Assembly (NCBI GenBank): GCA_017464815.1
Contig: JAFTYI010000002.1
Span: 1-39,808 of the forward strand
Reading direction: 5' to 3'
Origin: Bacteroidaceae bacterium
GTDB taxonomy: Bacteria; Bacteroidota; Bacteroidia; Bacteroidales; Bacteroidaceae
DNA length: 39,808 nucleotides
Below are positions 30,945 to 39,625 of the stretch, in pieces. Each line of letters begins with the position of its first letter. The first letter of the stretch is position 1. Made by a program: the position numbers and the translations under genes. The notes below the pieces were generated by a model that made no database searches, was not told the origin of the DNA, and was given only the letters and a program-made list of their open reading frames with translations.

Positions 30945-31034
30945 CTTTGGATATGTTTTTGTTTTATGTAAATTGATTATTGGGTGCAAATATAGGTCAA
31001 ACCTTCCTTCTTGTGACTATTTGATTGTTAAAAA

Positions 31035-31066
31035 TTTGTTTAATATTCTAAAAGATTGTATCTTTG
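31035..31066 (+). promoter_or_regulatory. Consensus promoter of fabI
   Basis: TTTG 31035-31038, 20 bases, TATCTTTG 31059-31066; 39 bases from the -7 box to the ATG at 31105. Confidence 0.8.
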
Positions 31067-31104
31067 CCGCCGAAAATAACTGAAAAGTAAAAAGATTATT
31101 AGGT

Positions 31105-31962
31105 ATGAGTTACAATTTGCTGAAAGGAAAAAGAGGTATTATCTTTGGTGCGTTGAACGAGCAGTCGATTGCTTGGAAAGTAGCCGAACGTGCGGTAGAA
31201 GAAGGCGCAACCATCACGTTGTCAAACACTCCCGTAGCCGTGCGCATGGGCGAGACCAATGCGCTGAGCGAGAAGTTGGGGTGCGAAGTGATTGCTGCCG
31301 ATGCCACCAGCGTGGAGGACTTGGAGAATGTGTTCCGTCGTTCCGTAGAGATATTGGGCGGCAAAATAGACTTTGTGCTCCACTCCATCGGAATGTCGCC
31401 CAACGTGCGCAAGCGCCGCACTTACGATGACCTCGATTATGATATGCTGGACAAGACGCTCGACGTGTCTGCCATTTCGTTCCACAAGATGATTCAGGCC
31501 GCCAAGAAGTTGGAAGCCATTGCCGACTACGGTTCTATCCTGGCGTTGAGCTACGTTGCCGCCCAACGCACTTTTTATGGTTACAATGATATGGCCGATG
31601 CCAAAGCGCTGTTGGAGTCTATTGCCCGCAGCTTTGGCTACATCTATGGCCGCGAGAGTAATGTGCGTGTGAACACCATTTCCCAGTCGCCCACGATGAC
31701 GACTGCCGGGTCGGGTGTGAAGGGGATGGACAAACTCTTTGACTTTGCCAACCGCATGTCGCCGCTGGGCAATGCTTCGGCGGCCGAGTGTGCCGACTAT
31801 TGCATTGTGATGTTCTCCGACCTCACCCGTAAGGTGACCATGCAGAACCTTTACCACGACGGCGGATTCTCCAGTGTGGGCATGAGCCTCCGTGCGATGG
31901 CCACTTACGAGAGAGGTCTTGACGAGTACAAGGACGAAAACGGAAAAATCATTTACGGATAA
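31105..31962 (+). CDS. fabI: Enoyl-[acyl-carrier-protein] reductase (NADH)
   Basis: A 285-residue short-chain-dehydrogenase-type enzyme that reduces enoyl-ACP in the last step of fatty-acid elongation. The GALNEQSIAW nucleotide-binding loop is at 15-24; Tyr150, Tyr160 and Lys167 (YNDMADAK) form the FabI catalytic set with Y-x6-K. VRVNTISQSPTMT near 190 matches FabI. It is the target of triclosan-type inhibitors. Length agrees with Bacteroidetes FabI. The following gldB-like gene starts 7 bases downstream, so they share a transcript. Confidence 0.95.
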   Translation: MSYNLLKGKRGIIFGALNEQSIAWKVAERAVEEGATITLSNTPVAVRMGETNALSEKLGCEVIAADATSVEDLENVFRRSVEILGGKIDFVLHSIGMSPNVRKRRTYDDLDYDMLDKTLDVSAISFHKMIQAAKKLEAIADYGSILALSYVAAQRTFYGYNDMADAKALLESIARSFGYIYGRESNVRVNTISQSPTMTTAGSGVKGMDKLFDFANRMSPLGNASAAECADYCIVMFSDLTRKVTMQNLYHDGGFSSVGMSLRAMATYERGLDEYKDENGKIIYG

Positions 31963-31969
31963 GACACCG

Positions 31970-32983
31970 ATGCGTAGCAGACTTTATATCCCCCTTGTGG
32001 TCCTGTTCGCCTCTCTAGCGCTGGTCACTTGCCAATGGTCGCTCGACCATGGACAGGCTGGGCGTATGGCCACGGATATAAAGGTTCACCGATATGACAA
32101 GCTGTTGGACGAGTATATCTCGCTCAACAGCTTTTCGGCACTTCAGAAGATGAGTACCGACTATCCTCAGGAGACTAAGTTCCTGATAGAGGATGTCCTC
32201 TCCATCGGCACGGTGAGCGACGACAACATCAATCTGCGTCTGCGCGAGTATTTCTCCGACACCATTTTGCAGACGTTGCGCCGCGATGCCATGCTGAAGT
32301 TTCAGGACATGAGCCGCATCGAACGCGACTTCACCCGCGCCTTCCGCCGGCTGAAGCGCGAACTTCCCCACATGACTGTCCCCCGCGTGTATGCCCAGCT
32401 TTCGGCTTTGAACCAGTCGGTTGTTGTGGGTGACAGCATCTTGGGTTTCAGCCTCGACAAGTACATGGGAGCCGACTATCCGCTCTACAACCAGTTCTAC
32501 TATTCTTATCAGTGCCGCACCATGTCGCCCGAGCGCATTGTCCCCGACTGTGTGGCCTTCTATCTGCTCAGCGAGTACCCCTTCCCGTGGGAGTGGTATC
32601 GCACACTGCTCGACCAGATTCTGCATCGCGGAAAGATTCATTGGGTCGTAGCGCAAGCATTGCGCACCGCCACGCTGGAGGAAGAGATGGGGTATACCTC
32701 TGAAGAGGGGAACTGGTGTCGCGAACGGCGTGAGCGCATCTGGAACCATCTGGTCGAGTCGGGCCAGTTGCATTCCACCGACCCCATGTTGGCGCGTGCC
32801 TATCTGCAACCGGCCGAATGCACCTATCCCTTGGGCGTGGATTCTCCGGGAGAGGTGGGCGTGTGGCTGGGCCTTCAGATTATCGATGAGTACATGGCCA
32901 AGAACAAGAACATGACCATTGCCGACCTGTTGCGCGAGACCGACTATCGCTCCATCTTGAAAAACCTGCAATTGCCGTATTGA
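31970..32983 (+). CDS. GldB-family lipoprotein
   Basis: A 337-residue protein with a lipobox near residue 18 (LALVTCQW), so probably a lipoprotein. The remainder has the GldB pattern: HRYDKLLDEY at 43-52, LNQSVVVGDSILGFSLDKYMGADY and YPFPWEWY, and a LRTATLEEEMGYT-like region near 225. GldB is needed for gliding in flavobacteria, yet Bacteroides do not glide, so it serves another purpose, probably a general envelope one. The start is ATG 31970; the open frame extends into fabI but a start there would overlap and lacks a signal. Coupled to fabI. Confidence 0.82.
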   Translation: MRSRLYIPLVVLFASLALVTCQWSLDHGQAGRMATDIKVHRYDKLLDEYISLNSFSALQKMSTDYPQETKFLIEDVLSIGTVSDDNINLRLREYFSDTILQTLRRDAMLKFQDMSRIERDFTRAFRRLKRELPHMTVPRVYAQLSALNQSVVVGDSILGFSLDKYMGADYPLYNQFYYSYQCRTMSPERIVPDCVAFYLLSEYPFPWEWYRTLLDQILHRGKIHWVVAQALRTATLEEEMGYTSEEGNWCRERRERIWNHLVESGQLHSTDPMLARAYLQPAECTYPLGVDSPGEVGVWLGLQIIDEYMAKNKNMTIADLLRETDYRSILKNLQLPY

Positions 32984-33027
32984 ATTGTAGCGTCATAATT
33001 TATAATTCACAATTCATAATTCACAAA

Positions 33028-33735
33028 ATGTCCCCTGCTCTTTATCTCATTCCCGTCACGTTGGGTGACACCCCGTTGGACAAGGTGCTTCCCGCCTACA
33101 ACAAGGAGGTGATTCTGTCAATCAAGCATTTCATTGTGGAAGAGGTGCGCACGGCCCGCCGCTTCCTGAAGAAGGTGGAACCGTCGATTGATATTGATTC
33201 CCTCACTTTCTATCCCCTGAACAAACATACGCAGGCCGCCGACATTGCCGGTTATCTGAAACCTCTGATGGCAGGCGAGCCGATGGGCGTCATCTCTGAG
33301 GCGGGCTGTCCGGCCGTGGCCGACCCGGGTGCCGATGTGGTGGCCATTGCCCAACGTCGGGGGCTGAAGGTGGTGCCGCTCGTGGGGCCGTCGTCCATCC
33401 TGTTGTCCGTTATGGCCTCGGGCTTCAACGGCCAGAGCTTTGCCTTCCACGGCTACCTGCCCATCGAGCAGGGCGAGCGCACGAAGCGCATCAGGATGCT
33501 GGAGCAGCGGTCGTATGCCGAGAACCAGACGCAGCTCTTCATTGAGACACCCTATCGCAACCGCCGCCTGTTGGAGGAACTGATTCAGACTTGCCGTCCC
33601 CAAACGCGCCTCTGCATTGCCTGCAACGTGACGTGCGACGACGAGTACATCTGCACCAAGTCCATCAAAGAATGGAAAGGGCACCTTCCCGACTTGGAAA
33701 AGCGCCCGTGTATCTTCCTTATATATAAAGGATAG
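33028..33735 (+). CDS. RsmI-like SAM-dependent methyltransferase
   Basis: A 235-residue tetrapyrrole-methylase-family protein. LYLIPVTLGDTP (5-16) and SEAGCPAVADPGADVV near 92-107 are the characteristic RsmI/SAM-binding motifs, with GPSSILLSVMASGF after them. True RsmI methylates the ribose of C1402 in 16S rRNA. This short form lacks the C-terminal extension of E. coli RsmI; Bacteroidetes often have both a long and a short paralogue, so this may be the second. The start is ATG 33028. An A/T repeat ATAATTCACAATTCATAATT separates it from gldB. Confidence 0.85.
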   Translation: MSPALYLIPVTLGDTPLDKVLPAYNKEVILSIKHFIVEEVRTARRFLKKVEPSIDIDSLTFYPLNKHTQAADIAGYLKPLMAGEPMGVISEAGCPAVADPGADVVAIAQRRGLKVVPLVGPSSILLSVMASGFNGQSFAFHGYLPIEQGERTKRIRMLEQRSYAENQTQLFIETPYRNRRLLEELIQTCRPQTRLCIACNVTCDDEYICTKSIKEWKGHLPDLEKRPCIFLIYKG

Positions 33736-33740
33736 TTTGA

Positions 33741-33889
33741 GGAGTTAAAGGAGTTATCACTTTCGTTAGGAGTTAAAGGAGTTATCGCAGGCTTTGCCTG
33801 CAAGCCAAATGTATGGCAAAATATTGGCTTTAACTCCTAAGCTCGAAGAGCTGATAACTCCTTTAACTTCTTTAACTCCTTCAAAATCC
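33741..33889. terminator. Inverted GGAGTTAAAGGAG repeats between convergent genes
   Basis: GGAGTTAAAGGAGTTATC occurs twice (33741-33758 and 33769-33786) and its reverse complement almost intact at 33853-33870, with another CTTTAACTCC at 33871-33880. A small GCAGGC-TTT-GCCTGC hairpin lies at 33787-33801. The array could fold into alternate long hairpins that end both transcripts. Confidence 0.65.
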
Positions 33890-33892
33890 TTT

Positions 33893-36103
33893 TTATTTCT
33901 TCAAATGCTCCTTGAAGTGATTCGTCACCCGTGTCAGCAGGTGATGGCGGGTCGTTCCGCCAAAGATGCTGTGGTTGCGGTTCGTATATACCTGTTGGTC
34001 AAACTGCTTGCCGGCCTGCACCAGCGCTTCGGTGTATTCGGCAAAGTTGCGGAAGTGTACGTTGTCATCCGCCATGCCGTGGATGAGAAGCAGTTCGCCG
34101 CTCAGCTTGGCCGCGTGGGTCATGGGCGAGCCTTGTTCGTAGCCCGTGCCGTTCTCCTTCGGGGTGCGCATGTAGCGTTCGGTATACACCGTGTCGTAGT
34201 ACTTCCAACTTGTCGGAGCCGCCACGGCCACGCCGGCCTTGAACGCGGGGCGGCCTTCACTCATCGACATCAGTGTGTTGAAACCACCGTAGCTCCAGCC
34301 CCAGATGCCGATTTTTCCTTTGTCCACGTAGGGCAGTGTGCCCAGCCACAGGGCCGTCTCCACCTGGTCTTTGCTCTCTTTAATGCCCAGGTTCAGATAA
34401 GTGCATTTCTCGAACTCTGCACCGCGTCCGCCCGTGCCGCGTCCGTCCACACACACGACGATGAATCCCTCGCCAGCCCAGTACGACTCCAGCAGGCCGC
34501 CGTCGCGGTAGAAGCCCACGGCCCAGCTGTCGGTCACCTCTTGCGAACCGGGTCCTGAGTACTGGTACATGATGACGGGGTACTTCTTCGATGCGCTGAA
34601 GTTCACCGGCTTCACCATCCAACCGTTCAGCTCTGTTCCGTCGGGCAGGGGCACACGGATAAGCTCCTTCTGTCCCACGGCCCGCTTGGCCAGTCTCTCC
34701 TTCAGCTCTTTGTTGTCAACCAGGGTCTTCAGCGTCTTTCCCGCATTGTCGCGCAGGCTCACCACGTAGGGCGTCTGCAGGGTGCTGTGGGTGTTCATGA
34801 AGTGGCTGAAGGTGGTGCTGAAGATGGCGCTGTTCGTCCCCTTTTCGGGGGTCAGGCAGGTCTTGCGTCCCTTGGCATCGGTCTTATAGACGGCCGTGCG
34901 CAGGGGTGAGCCTTCGTTGCTTTCGTAGTAGAATGTGCCCGTCTTCTGGTCCCATCCGAGGAAGTTGGTCACCTCAAATTCGCCACTCGTCACCTGACGC
35001 ACCAGATTTCCGCCGAGGGTGTACCAATAGAGGTGGTTGTGTCCGTCGCGCTCGCTCAGCAGGGCGATGTTCTCGGGGTAGAAGCGTATCTGGTTGTAGG
35101 CGATTGTTCGGATGTACTGCGGCGCTTCGTCGCGGATGATGAGTTTGCACACCGTGCTTCGCGGGTTGGCCATGTAGATGTCCAGCCGGTCCTGATGGCG
35201 GTTCAGCGTCATGATGGCCAGTCCGTCGGCATTAGCCGTGAACTTGATGCGGGGGATGTAGCCGTCGGCGTCAAGGGGGACCTGCATCTGGCGTGTCACG
35301 CGGCTCTTGATGTCAAACGTGTGTACCGTGGGCACCGAGTTCGTCATGCCTGCCACGGGGTACTTGTAGGTGTAGGCACCCGGGTAGTCGGCGTAGGCCT
35401 GCTGTTCGGGCACCAATCCCTTGAACAGGGGAAAACTGAACTGGGGCACCTCGCGCTCGTCGAAGCGGATGTAGGCCAACATCTTACTGTCGGCACTGAA
35501 GTCGAAGGCGCGGGCATACTCGAACTCCTCCTCGTTCACCCAGTCGGGGATGCCGTTGAGCACCTCGTTGAACTTGCCGTCGGTGGTCACCTGCGATTCG
35601 CTGTTCTCGAACAACAGTTTCACCAAGTGCAGGTTATTGTCGCGCACAAAGGCTATCAGGTTGCCGTCGGGCGAGAACAGGGGCACCTGTTGCGGGCCTC
35701 CCTCGCTCAAGGGGGTCAGCGTGTTGTTCTTCACCGTGTAGATGTAGTACTCGGCCGTGAACGAGCGGCGGTAGATGGGCACCGTGTTCGTCTGAATCAG
35801 GATTTTGTCCTCCTTAGGCGACATGATGTAGCCCTCCACGCGCTTCAGCTTATGGTTGCGGGCCGTCTCCACGTCGAAGATGACGCCGGCTTCGCGGCCG
35901 TCCTTGAACGAATACTTGACGATGCGTTTCCCGTCGGGACTGATTTGGGCGTAGTGCAGGCCGTCGGCCAAGGGATTCACGCCATTGATGCGTGTGGCGC
36001 GGAAGGCGCCGCCGGTCACCTCTTCCAAGGTGGGGGCTGTCTGTGCCAAGCTGCCGGCAATCATGCTCAGGCAGAGCGAGACGAGTAGGATGATTCTTTT
36101 CAT
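33893..36103 (-). CDS. Dipeptidyl peptidase IV (S9 family)
   Basis: A 736-residue secreted enzyme with a signal peptide (KRIILLVSLCLSMIAGSLAQ). Residues about 40-500 form the eight-bladed beta-propeller, with EFEYARAF near 200 as the substrate N-terminus-binding Glu pair. The alpha/beta-hydrolase carries nucleophile Ser604 (GWSYGGF), Asp near 679 (MADDNVHF) and His near 710 (NRNHSIFGG). DPP4 removes X-Pro or X-Ala dipeptides from peptide N-termini. Bacteroides homologues have been reported to act on host peptides such as GLP-1. The start is 36103, and the -7 box (complement of 36146-36153) lies about 42 bases upstream. Confidence 0.92.
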   Translation of the reverse strand: MKRIILLVSLCLSMIAGSLAQTAPTLEEVTGGAFRATRINGVNPLADGLHYAQISPDGKRIVKYSFKDGREAGVIFDVETARNHKLKRVEGYIMSPKEDKILIQTNTVPIYRRSFTAEYYIYTVKNNTLTPLSEGGPQQVPLFSPDGNLIAFVRDNNLHLVKLLFENSESQVTTDGKFNEVLNGIPDWVNEEEFEYARAFDFSADSKMLAYIRFDEREVPQFSFPLFKGLVPEQQAYADYPGAYTYKYPVAGMTNSVPTVHTFDIKSRVTRQMQVPLDADGYIPRIKFTANADGLAIMTLNRHQDRLDIYMANPRSTVCKLIIRDEAPQYIRTIAYNQIRFYPENIALLSERDGHNHLYWYTLGGNLVRQVTSGEFEVTNFLGWDQKTGTFYYESNEGSPLRTAVYKTDAKGRKTCLTPEKGTNSAIFSTTFSHFMNTHSTLQTPYVVSLRDNAGKTLKTLVDNKELKERLAKRAVGQKELIRVPLPDGTELNGWMVKPVNFSASKKYPVIMYQYSGPGSQEVTDSWAVGFYRDGGLLESYWAGEGFIVVCVDGRGTGGRGAEFEKCTYLNLGIKESKDQVETALWLGTLPYVDKGKIGIWGWSYGGFNTLMSMSEGRPAFKAGVAVAAPTSWKYYDTVYTERYMRTPKENGTGYEQGSPMTHAAKLSGELLLIHGMADDNVHFRNFAEYTEALVQAGKQFDQQVYTNRNHSIFGGTTRHHLLTRVTNHFKEHLKK

Positions 36104-36145
36104 GTTTCTATACCTTATTATATTATATATGCACATTTACGCTCG

Positions 36146-36177
36146 CAAAGGTAAGACTTTTAATTTATTCCCACAAC
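36146..36177 (-). promoter_or_regulatory. Promoter of the DPP4 gene
   Basis: On the minus strand a GTTG is followed by about 20 bases and TACCTTTG (complement of 36146-36153). Confidence 0.6.
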
Positions 36178-36306
36178 TTTGTTGTTTGTTTTAGTTCCGT
36201 AACTGACGGCCTCTGCCATTTTTGTGCGAAGAGATAAATTGGAAAAGCCTAAGGGAAAAACTGGTTTGCCTTGCTCTTTTTTCGATTTGCCTTTAGTCAA
36301 AACTTT

Positions 36307-36386
36307 AATCACCACTGCTAATTACATAATCAGCAGTGCTAATCATATAATCAGCAGTGCTGATTACATAATCATCAGTGCTGATT
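36307..36386. promoter_or_regulatory. Four 17-bp palindromic boxes at 21-bp period
   Basis: Boxes start at 36307, 36328, 36349 and 36370, each 17 bp, separated by 4-bp ACAT/ATAT spacers. The third, AATCAGCAGTGCTGATT, is a perfect palindrome; the others differ at one to three positions. They lie between the divergent DPP4 and YtrA-type operons, about 150 bp before the latter's promoter. The spacing is two helical turns. Confidence 0.9.
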
Positions 36387-36513
36387 AAACTTTTCTCTTT
36401 AGCTTTATAAGAAATCTCTACGGGCAAACCGGTTTTTCTCTTGAGCATTTCAGCTTTTACTCCTAAGCGTGAATGGAGAATGCTTAATAGTTGTTAAATT
36501 TTGCTTCGCATGC

Positions 36514-36544
36514 TTGCGTATATGACTGAAGAGATATACTTTTG
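36514..36544 (+). promoter_or_regulatory. Promoter of the YtrA-type ABC operon
   Basis: TTG at 36514-36516, 20 bases, TACTTTTG 36537-36544. The transcript leader to the ATG at 36634 is about 85 bases. Confidence 0.7.
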
Positions 36545-36545
36545 C

Positions 36546-36569
36546 AGTGTACTATTAAGGTAGTACACT
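36546..36569. promoter_or_regulatory. Perfect GntR/YtrA-type operator
   Basis: AGTGTACTA (36546-36554), 6 bases, TAGTACACT (36561-36569). The outer half-sites AGTGTA and TACACT equal those I recall for B. subtilis YtrA, with a spacer one base shorter. It begins two bases after the -7 box, so bound repressor would block RNA polymerase at the start site. Confidence 0.85.
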
Positions 36570-36633
36570 TGAATGTGAATAAAGTGAATTGATAATTAAC
36601 TGATTATAAACCTATTTAAAAACGAAAAGAACT

Positions 36634-37479
36634 ATGATGATGGAAATTAAAAGTGTCTCTTTCGGCTACAACCGCAAGCAGACCGTGTTCGACGACTTCT
36701 CCCTGACGATAGGCGAGGGGAGTGTGTATGGACTTCTTGGACGCAACGGCACCGGCAAATCAACCTTGCTCTACTTGATGACCGGCCTGCTCCGTCCGCG
36801 CAGGGGTGAAGTGCTCTACAAGGGAGAAAATGTCTCCCTTCGTCGCCCCTCGACGCTCTGCGAAATGTTTATCGTCCCCGAGGAATTTGCCCTGCCGAAG
36901 GTCAGCCTCCGCCAGTTTGTCAGCCTGAACCGCCCCTTCTATCCGCGCTTCAGCGACGAACTGCTGCACTCCTGCCTGCGTGACTTCGACATGAACGAAG
37001 ACATCCACCTGGGCGAACTCTCCATGGGGCAGAAGAAGAAGGCCTACATGTGCTTCGCCCTGGCCACCAACACTCAGTTCCTGGTGATGGACGAACCGAG
37101 CAACGGGCTGGACATCCCCTCGAAGAGCCAGTTCCGTCGCGTGGTGGCATCGGGCATGGCGGAGGACAAGGCGGTCATCATCTCCACCCATCAGGTGCGC
37201 GACATCGACAGCCTGCTCGACCATGTGATTATCATCGACGGAAGCCGCACGTTGCTCAACCGCTCCGTCTCCGACATCTGCAACCGCCTCTGCTTCACCG
37301 AACTCTCAACGGGCGAACTCACGGGCGACGAACTCTTCACTCAGCCCTCGCTGCATGGTCAGAGTGTAATCCTCCCCAACCGCCTCGGCGAGGAGGAGAG
37401 CACGCTCAACCTCGAACTGCTCTTCAATGCCACCCTGGCTCACCCCGAGCGGATGGCGCAGGTGTTTAACGAGAAATAA
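36634..37479 (+). CDS. ABC transporter ATP-binding protein (YtrB-like)
   Basis: A 281-residue ATPase: Walker A GRNGTGKST (36-44), signature LSMGQ (129-133), Walker B FLVMDEPSNGLD (149-160), and STHQVRDIDSL as switch region. It powers a membrane partner, presumably the two proteins encoded next. Similar genes in the YtrA operons of Firmicutes and Bacteroidetes are induced by cell-wall antibiotics. Three ATG codons in tandem (36634, 36637, 36640) allow starts differing by two residues. Control by the terminal GntR gene through the operator at 36546-36569 is likely. Confidence 0.9.
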   Translation: MMMEIKSVSFGYNRKQTVFDDFSLTIGEGSVYGLLGRNGTGKSTLLYLMTGLLRPRRGEVLYKGENVSLRRPSTLCEMFIVPEEFALPKVSLRQFVSLNRPFYPRFSDELLHSCLRDFDMNEDIHLGELSMGQKKKAYMCFALATNTQFLVMDEPSNGLDIPSKSQFRRVVASGMAEDKAVIISTHQVRDIDSLLDHVIIIDGSRTLLNRSVSDICNRLCFTELSTGELTGDELFTQPSLHGQSVILPNRLGEEESTLNLELLFNATLAHPERMAQVFNEK

Positions 37480-37491
37480 GGAGGGGCGATG

Positions 37492-38307
37492 ATGAAAACA
37501 AATAATAATACGTTCAGCCTCCGCCGTGTGTGGATGCTCATGCGGTGGGACTTTGGGACGAATTGGAAAGTCTATGCCTTCCGTTATCTGGGTCTGTATC
37601 TGACCTTTCTGTGCATGATGCTGATGTTCTCCTTTCTCTTCTCATTCCCTGCGAGCCGTGAAGAGATGTTTCGGGAATCCATGATTTCAATATCTCTTTT
37701 GGGCTTTATGGTTTTGGCTTTCCGTTCGGCTTCGTTCGTGATGGAGCGGATGATTTCCAAAGAGGGGCGGACAACGTTTCTGATGTTGCCTGCTTCCAAG
37801 TTGGAAAAATTTGTGTGGCGGGCATTCTTTGCATCAATCCTTTTCCTGTTTGTGGGGATTGTGGCCTTTGCTTTGGCGGATTTGACCAACTATTTGCTCT
37901 GTCTTTTGTTGGAGGAGATAGCCCTCCTGCCTCCAATGCTTCACTTCTCTACTTTTGCGGAAAATCTTGGTCGGATATTGTTCGGTGAAGTCTCGTACTC
38001 CGAGCATGTCTCTTTGGATGCATATCCTTTGCCTCGTTGGGCCTATTTTGTCCAATCGTTCGGCTTTTTCCTCTTTTCGCTCTTCATCCTTGGCGGATGC
38101 TATTGGCACCGTTTGGCAGGGGTGAAGGTGTTGGCGGGTCTTCTGCTCATCGTGTGGGGTACGCCCAGGCTGTTGCAACACTTTATGCCGGATGAAGTGA
38201 CCGCCATCTATGCTCCTGCCGAGTGGATTAACGGAGTGTTTGGTGTGCTCTCCATTCTCTGCTGGATTCTCGCCTACCGCCTCTTCTGCCGTCGGCAAAT
38301 TGTCTAA
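37492..38307 (+). CDS. ABC-type membrane protein, first paralogue
   Basis: A 271-residue integral membrane protein with about six hydrophobic segments (near 30-55, 65-85, 105-135, 180-205, 210-225 and 245-262), starting MKTNNNTFSLRRVWMLMRWD and ending YRLFCRRQIV. It is the likely transmembrane partner of the upstream ATPase. Its start is set at 37492, since the paralogue starts MKTNNN and an AAGGAGGGG sequence at 37478-37486 serves as a strong Shine-Dalgarno site, unusual in Bacteroides. The other start (37489) is less well placed. Function, including substrate, is not known. Confidence 0.8.
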   Translation: MKTNNNTFSLRRVWMLMRWDFGTNWKVYAFRYLGLYLTFLCMMLMFSFLFSFPASREEMFRESMISISLLGFMVLAFRSASFVMERMISKEGRTTFLMLPASKLEKFVWRAFFASILFLFVGIVAFALADLTNYLLCLLLEEIALLPPMLHFSTFAENLGRILFGEVSYSEHVSLDAYPLPRWAYFVQSFGFFLFSLFILGGCYWHRLAGVKVLAGLLLIVWGTPRLLQHFMPDEVTAIYAPAEWINGVFGVLSILCWILAYRLFCRRQIV

Positions 38308-38328
38308 CTGTTTAATTCTGAAACGATA

Positions 38329-39249
38329 ATGAAAACAAATAATAATTCATTCAGCTTCCGCCGCGTCGGCCTGTTGGTGAGGCGCGATGTGGTGGAGAAT
38401 TGGAAGGTGGGGGTTGGATTACTGCTTGTATCGTGCGCCCTGCTGCTGCTCACGATGGTGCACTCTTTGTTGGAGGCTGAGGAACTTCTCCCGTTGGGAG
38501 TGATGAGTGTAGACACCGCATGGTGGAGTTGCGTCGGCTTCGTCACTCTGGCTACCTTTGCTCTGCTGTGGTGCCTCTCCTTCTTCAGTGCTTCTCAGAT
38601 CATGTCTGTAAAGGCAGGTAAGCAAAAGGCCGTTTCCTTCCTGATGCTTCCAGCTACGATGACGGAGAAGTTTGTGACACGTGTTTTGCATGTCATTCTT
38701 ACACCGTTGGTGGCGGTTTTTGGCGGGCTTTGTCTGGCCGAACTTCTCCGCCACCTGCTCTTGGCTTGGTTAGATTTACCTGAAATCTTCAACCAACCGA
38801 TTCTGTGGGAGGTGTTCGACGAACTGAATTTCTTGGCTTCGTTGGACGATGTGACTTACACGAATGCTTGGCCGATGGAGACCGCATACAGTGTGGTGCT
38901 GGCTCAGGTTGATGTGCTGGTTTGGTTGGCCTGGTGGCATTCGGCTTTCCTGTTGGGTGGCTGTCTTTGGACAAAGCACTCTTTTGGGAAAACCTTGGCC
39001 GTAATGCTGTTACTGAATGTCGCCGCCATTGCATTCTACGCCCGTGTGGTCAAGCGTTTGTGGCTCGATGATTGGGCAGTCTATCATCAGATGTACGGCC
39101 GATGGGAGTTCCTTGGTGCGATAACCCCTAATGGGCTTTTCTATACAGGATTAGGGCTGGGTGTGGTGTTGACACTCCTCAACTGGTACGGTTCCTACCG
39201 CCTCTTCTGCCGCTCACAAGTTGTCGAACCTAAACGTTTTCGCCGATGA
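38329..39249 (+). CDS. ABC-type membrane protein, second paralogue
   Basis: A 306-residue membrane protein clearly related to the preceding gene: it begins MKTNNNSFSFRRVGLLVRRD, shares the NWKV motif at the first helix and FLMLPATMTEKFVTRV against FLMLPASKLEKFVWRA, and ends YRLFCRSQVV plus six more residues. It probably pairs with the first as a heterodimeric membrane part of the transporter. Its stop overlaps the GntR start by ATGA (39246-39249), ensuring coupled translation. Confidence 0.8.
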   Translation: MKTNNNSFSFRRVGLLVRRDVVENWKVGVGLLLVSCALLLLTMVHSLLEAEELLPLGVMSVDTAWWSCVGFVTLATFALLWCLSFFSASQIMSVKAGKQKAVSFLMLPATMTEKFVTRVLHVILTPLVAVFGGLCLAELLRHLLLAWLDLPEIFNQPILWEVFDELNFLASLDDVTYTNAWPMETAYSVVLAQVDVLVWLAWWHSAFLLGGCLWTKHSFGKTLAVMLLLNVAAIAFYARVVKRLWLDDWAVYHQMYGRWEFLGAITPNGLFYTGLGLGVVLTLLNWYGSYRLFCRSQVVEPKRFRR

Positions 39250-39599
39250 AATTCAAGGAAAGCCGACCGATATACCTCCAGATTGCCGACCGCATCTGCG
39301 ACGAGATACATCAGGGTATCTATCCCGAAAACGGACGCATCCCCTCGGTACGCGAATATGCCGCCCTCGTGGAAGTGAACGCCAATACCGTTGTACGCAC
39401 CTACGACTATTTGCAGAGCCAGGAAATCATCTTCACCCGCCGTGGCCTCGGCTACTTCGTCTGTCCTGGCGCAAAGAAGAAAATCATCTCCCTCCGCAAA
39501 TCCACCTTCCTCAATGTGGAGTTGCCGGAGTTCTTCAAGCAACTCCGCTCCCTCGACATCCCCATCGAAGAAATTGTGCGGATGTACAAGGAATCATAA
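39246..39599 (+). CDS. GntR-family regulator, YtrA subfamily
   Basis: A 117-residue regulator with the winged helix at about 10-78: PIYLQIADRICDEIHQGIYP, GRIPSVREYAALVEVNANTV and YLQSQEIIFTRRGLGYFV. A short C-terminal helix pair without a large ligand domain is typical of YtrA. It is the last gene of the ABC operon, coupled by ATGA, although in most relatives the regulator is first. It probably represses its own operon through the palindrome at 36546-36569. Confidence 0.9.
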   Translation: MKFKESRPIYLQIADRICDEIHQGIYPENGRIPSVREYAALVEVNANTVVRTYDYLQSQEIIFTRRGLGYFVCPGAKKKIISLRKSTFLNVELPEFFKQLRSLDIPIEEIVRMYKES

Positions 39600-39625
39600 G
39601 TGGACACTGACGACAATGAATCTTG

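Noticed and set aside
33001-33027. ATAATTCACAATTCATAATT repeat between gldB-like and rsmI-like genes
   Set aside because: An A/T-rich spacer of a type common between Bacteroides genes; no clear hairpin or promoter.
35033-36088. 351-codon plus-strand frame inside DPP4
   Set aside because: A shadow frame: the minus strand carries a complete DPP4 with catalytic motifs; the antisense frame has no recognisable features. The same holds for the frames antisense to meaB at 2169-3236 and to lpxH at 4854-5753.
36307-36386. CRISPR-like array
   Set aside because: The repeats are palindromic boxes with 4-bp spacers; there is no room for spacers of 30 bp and no cas genes.
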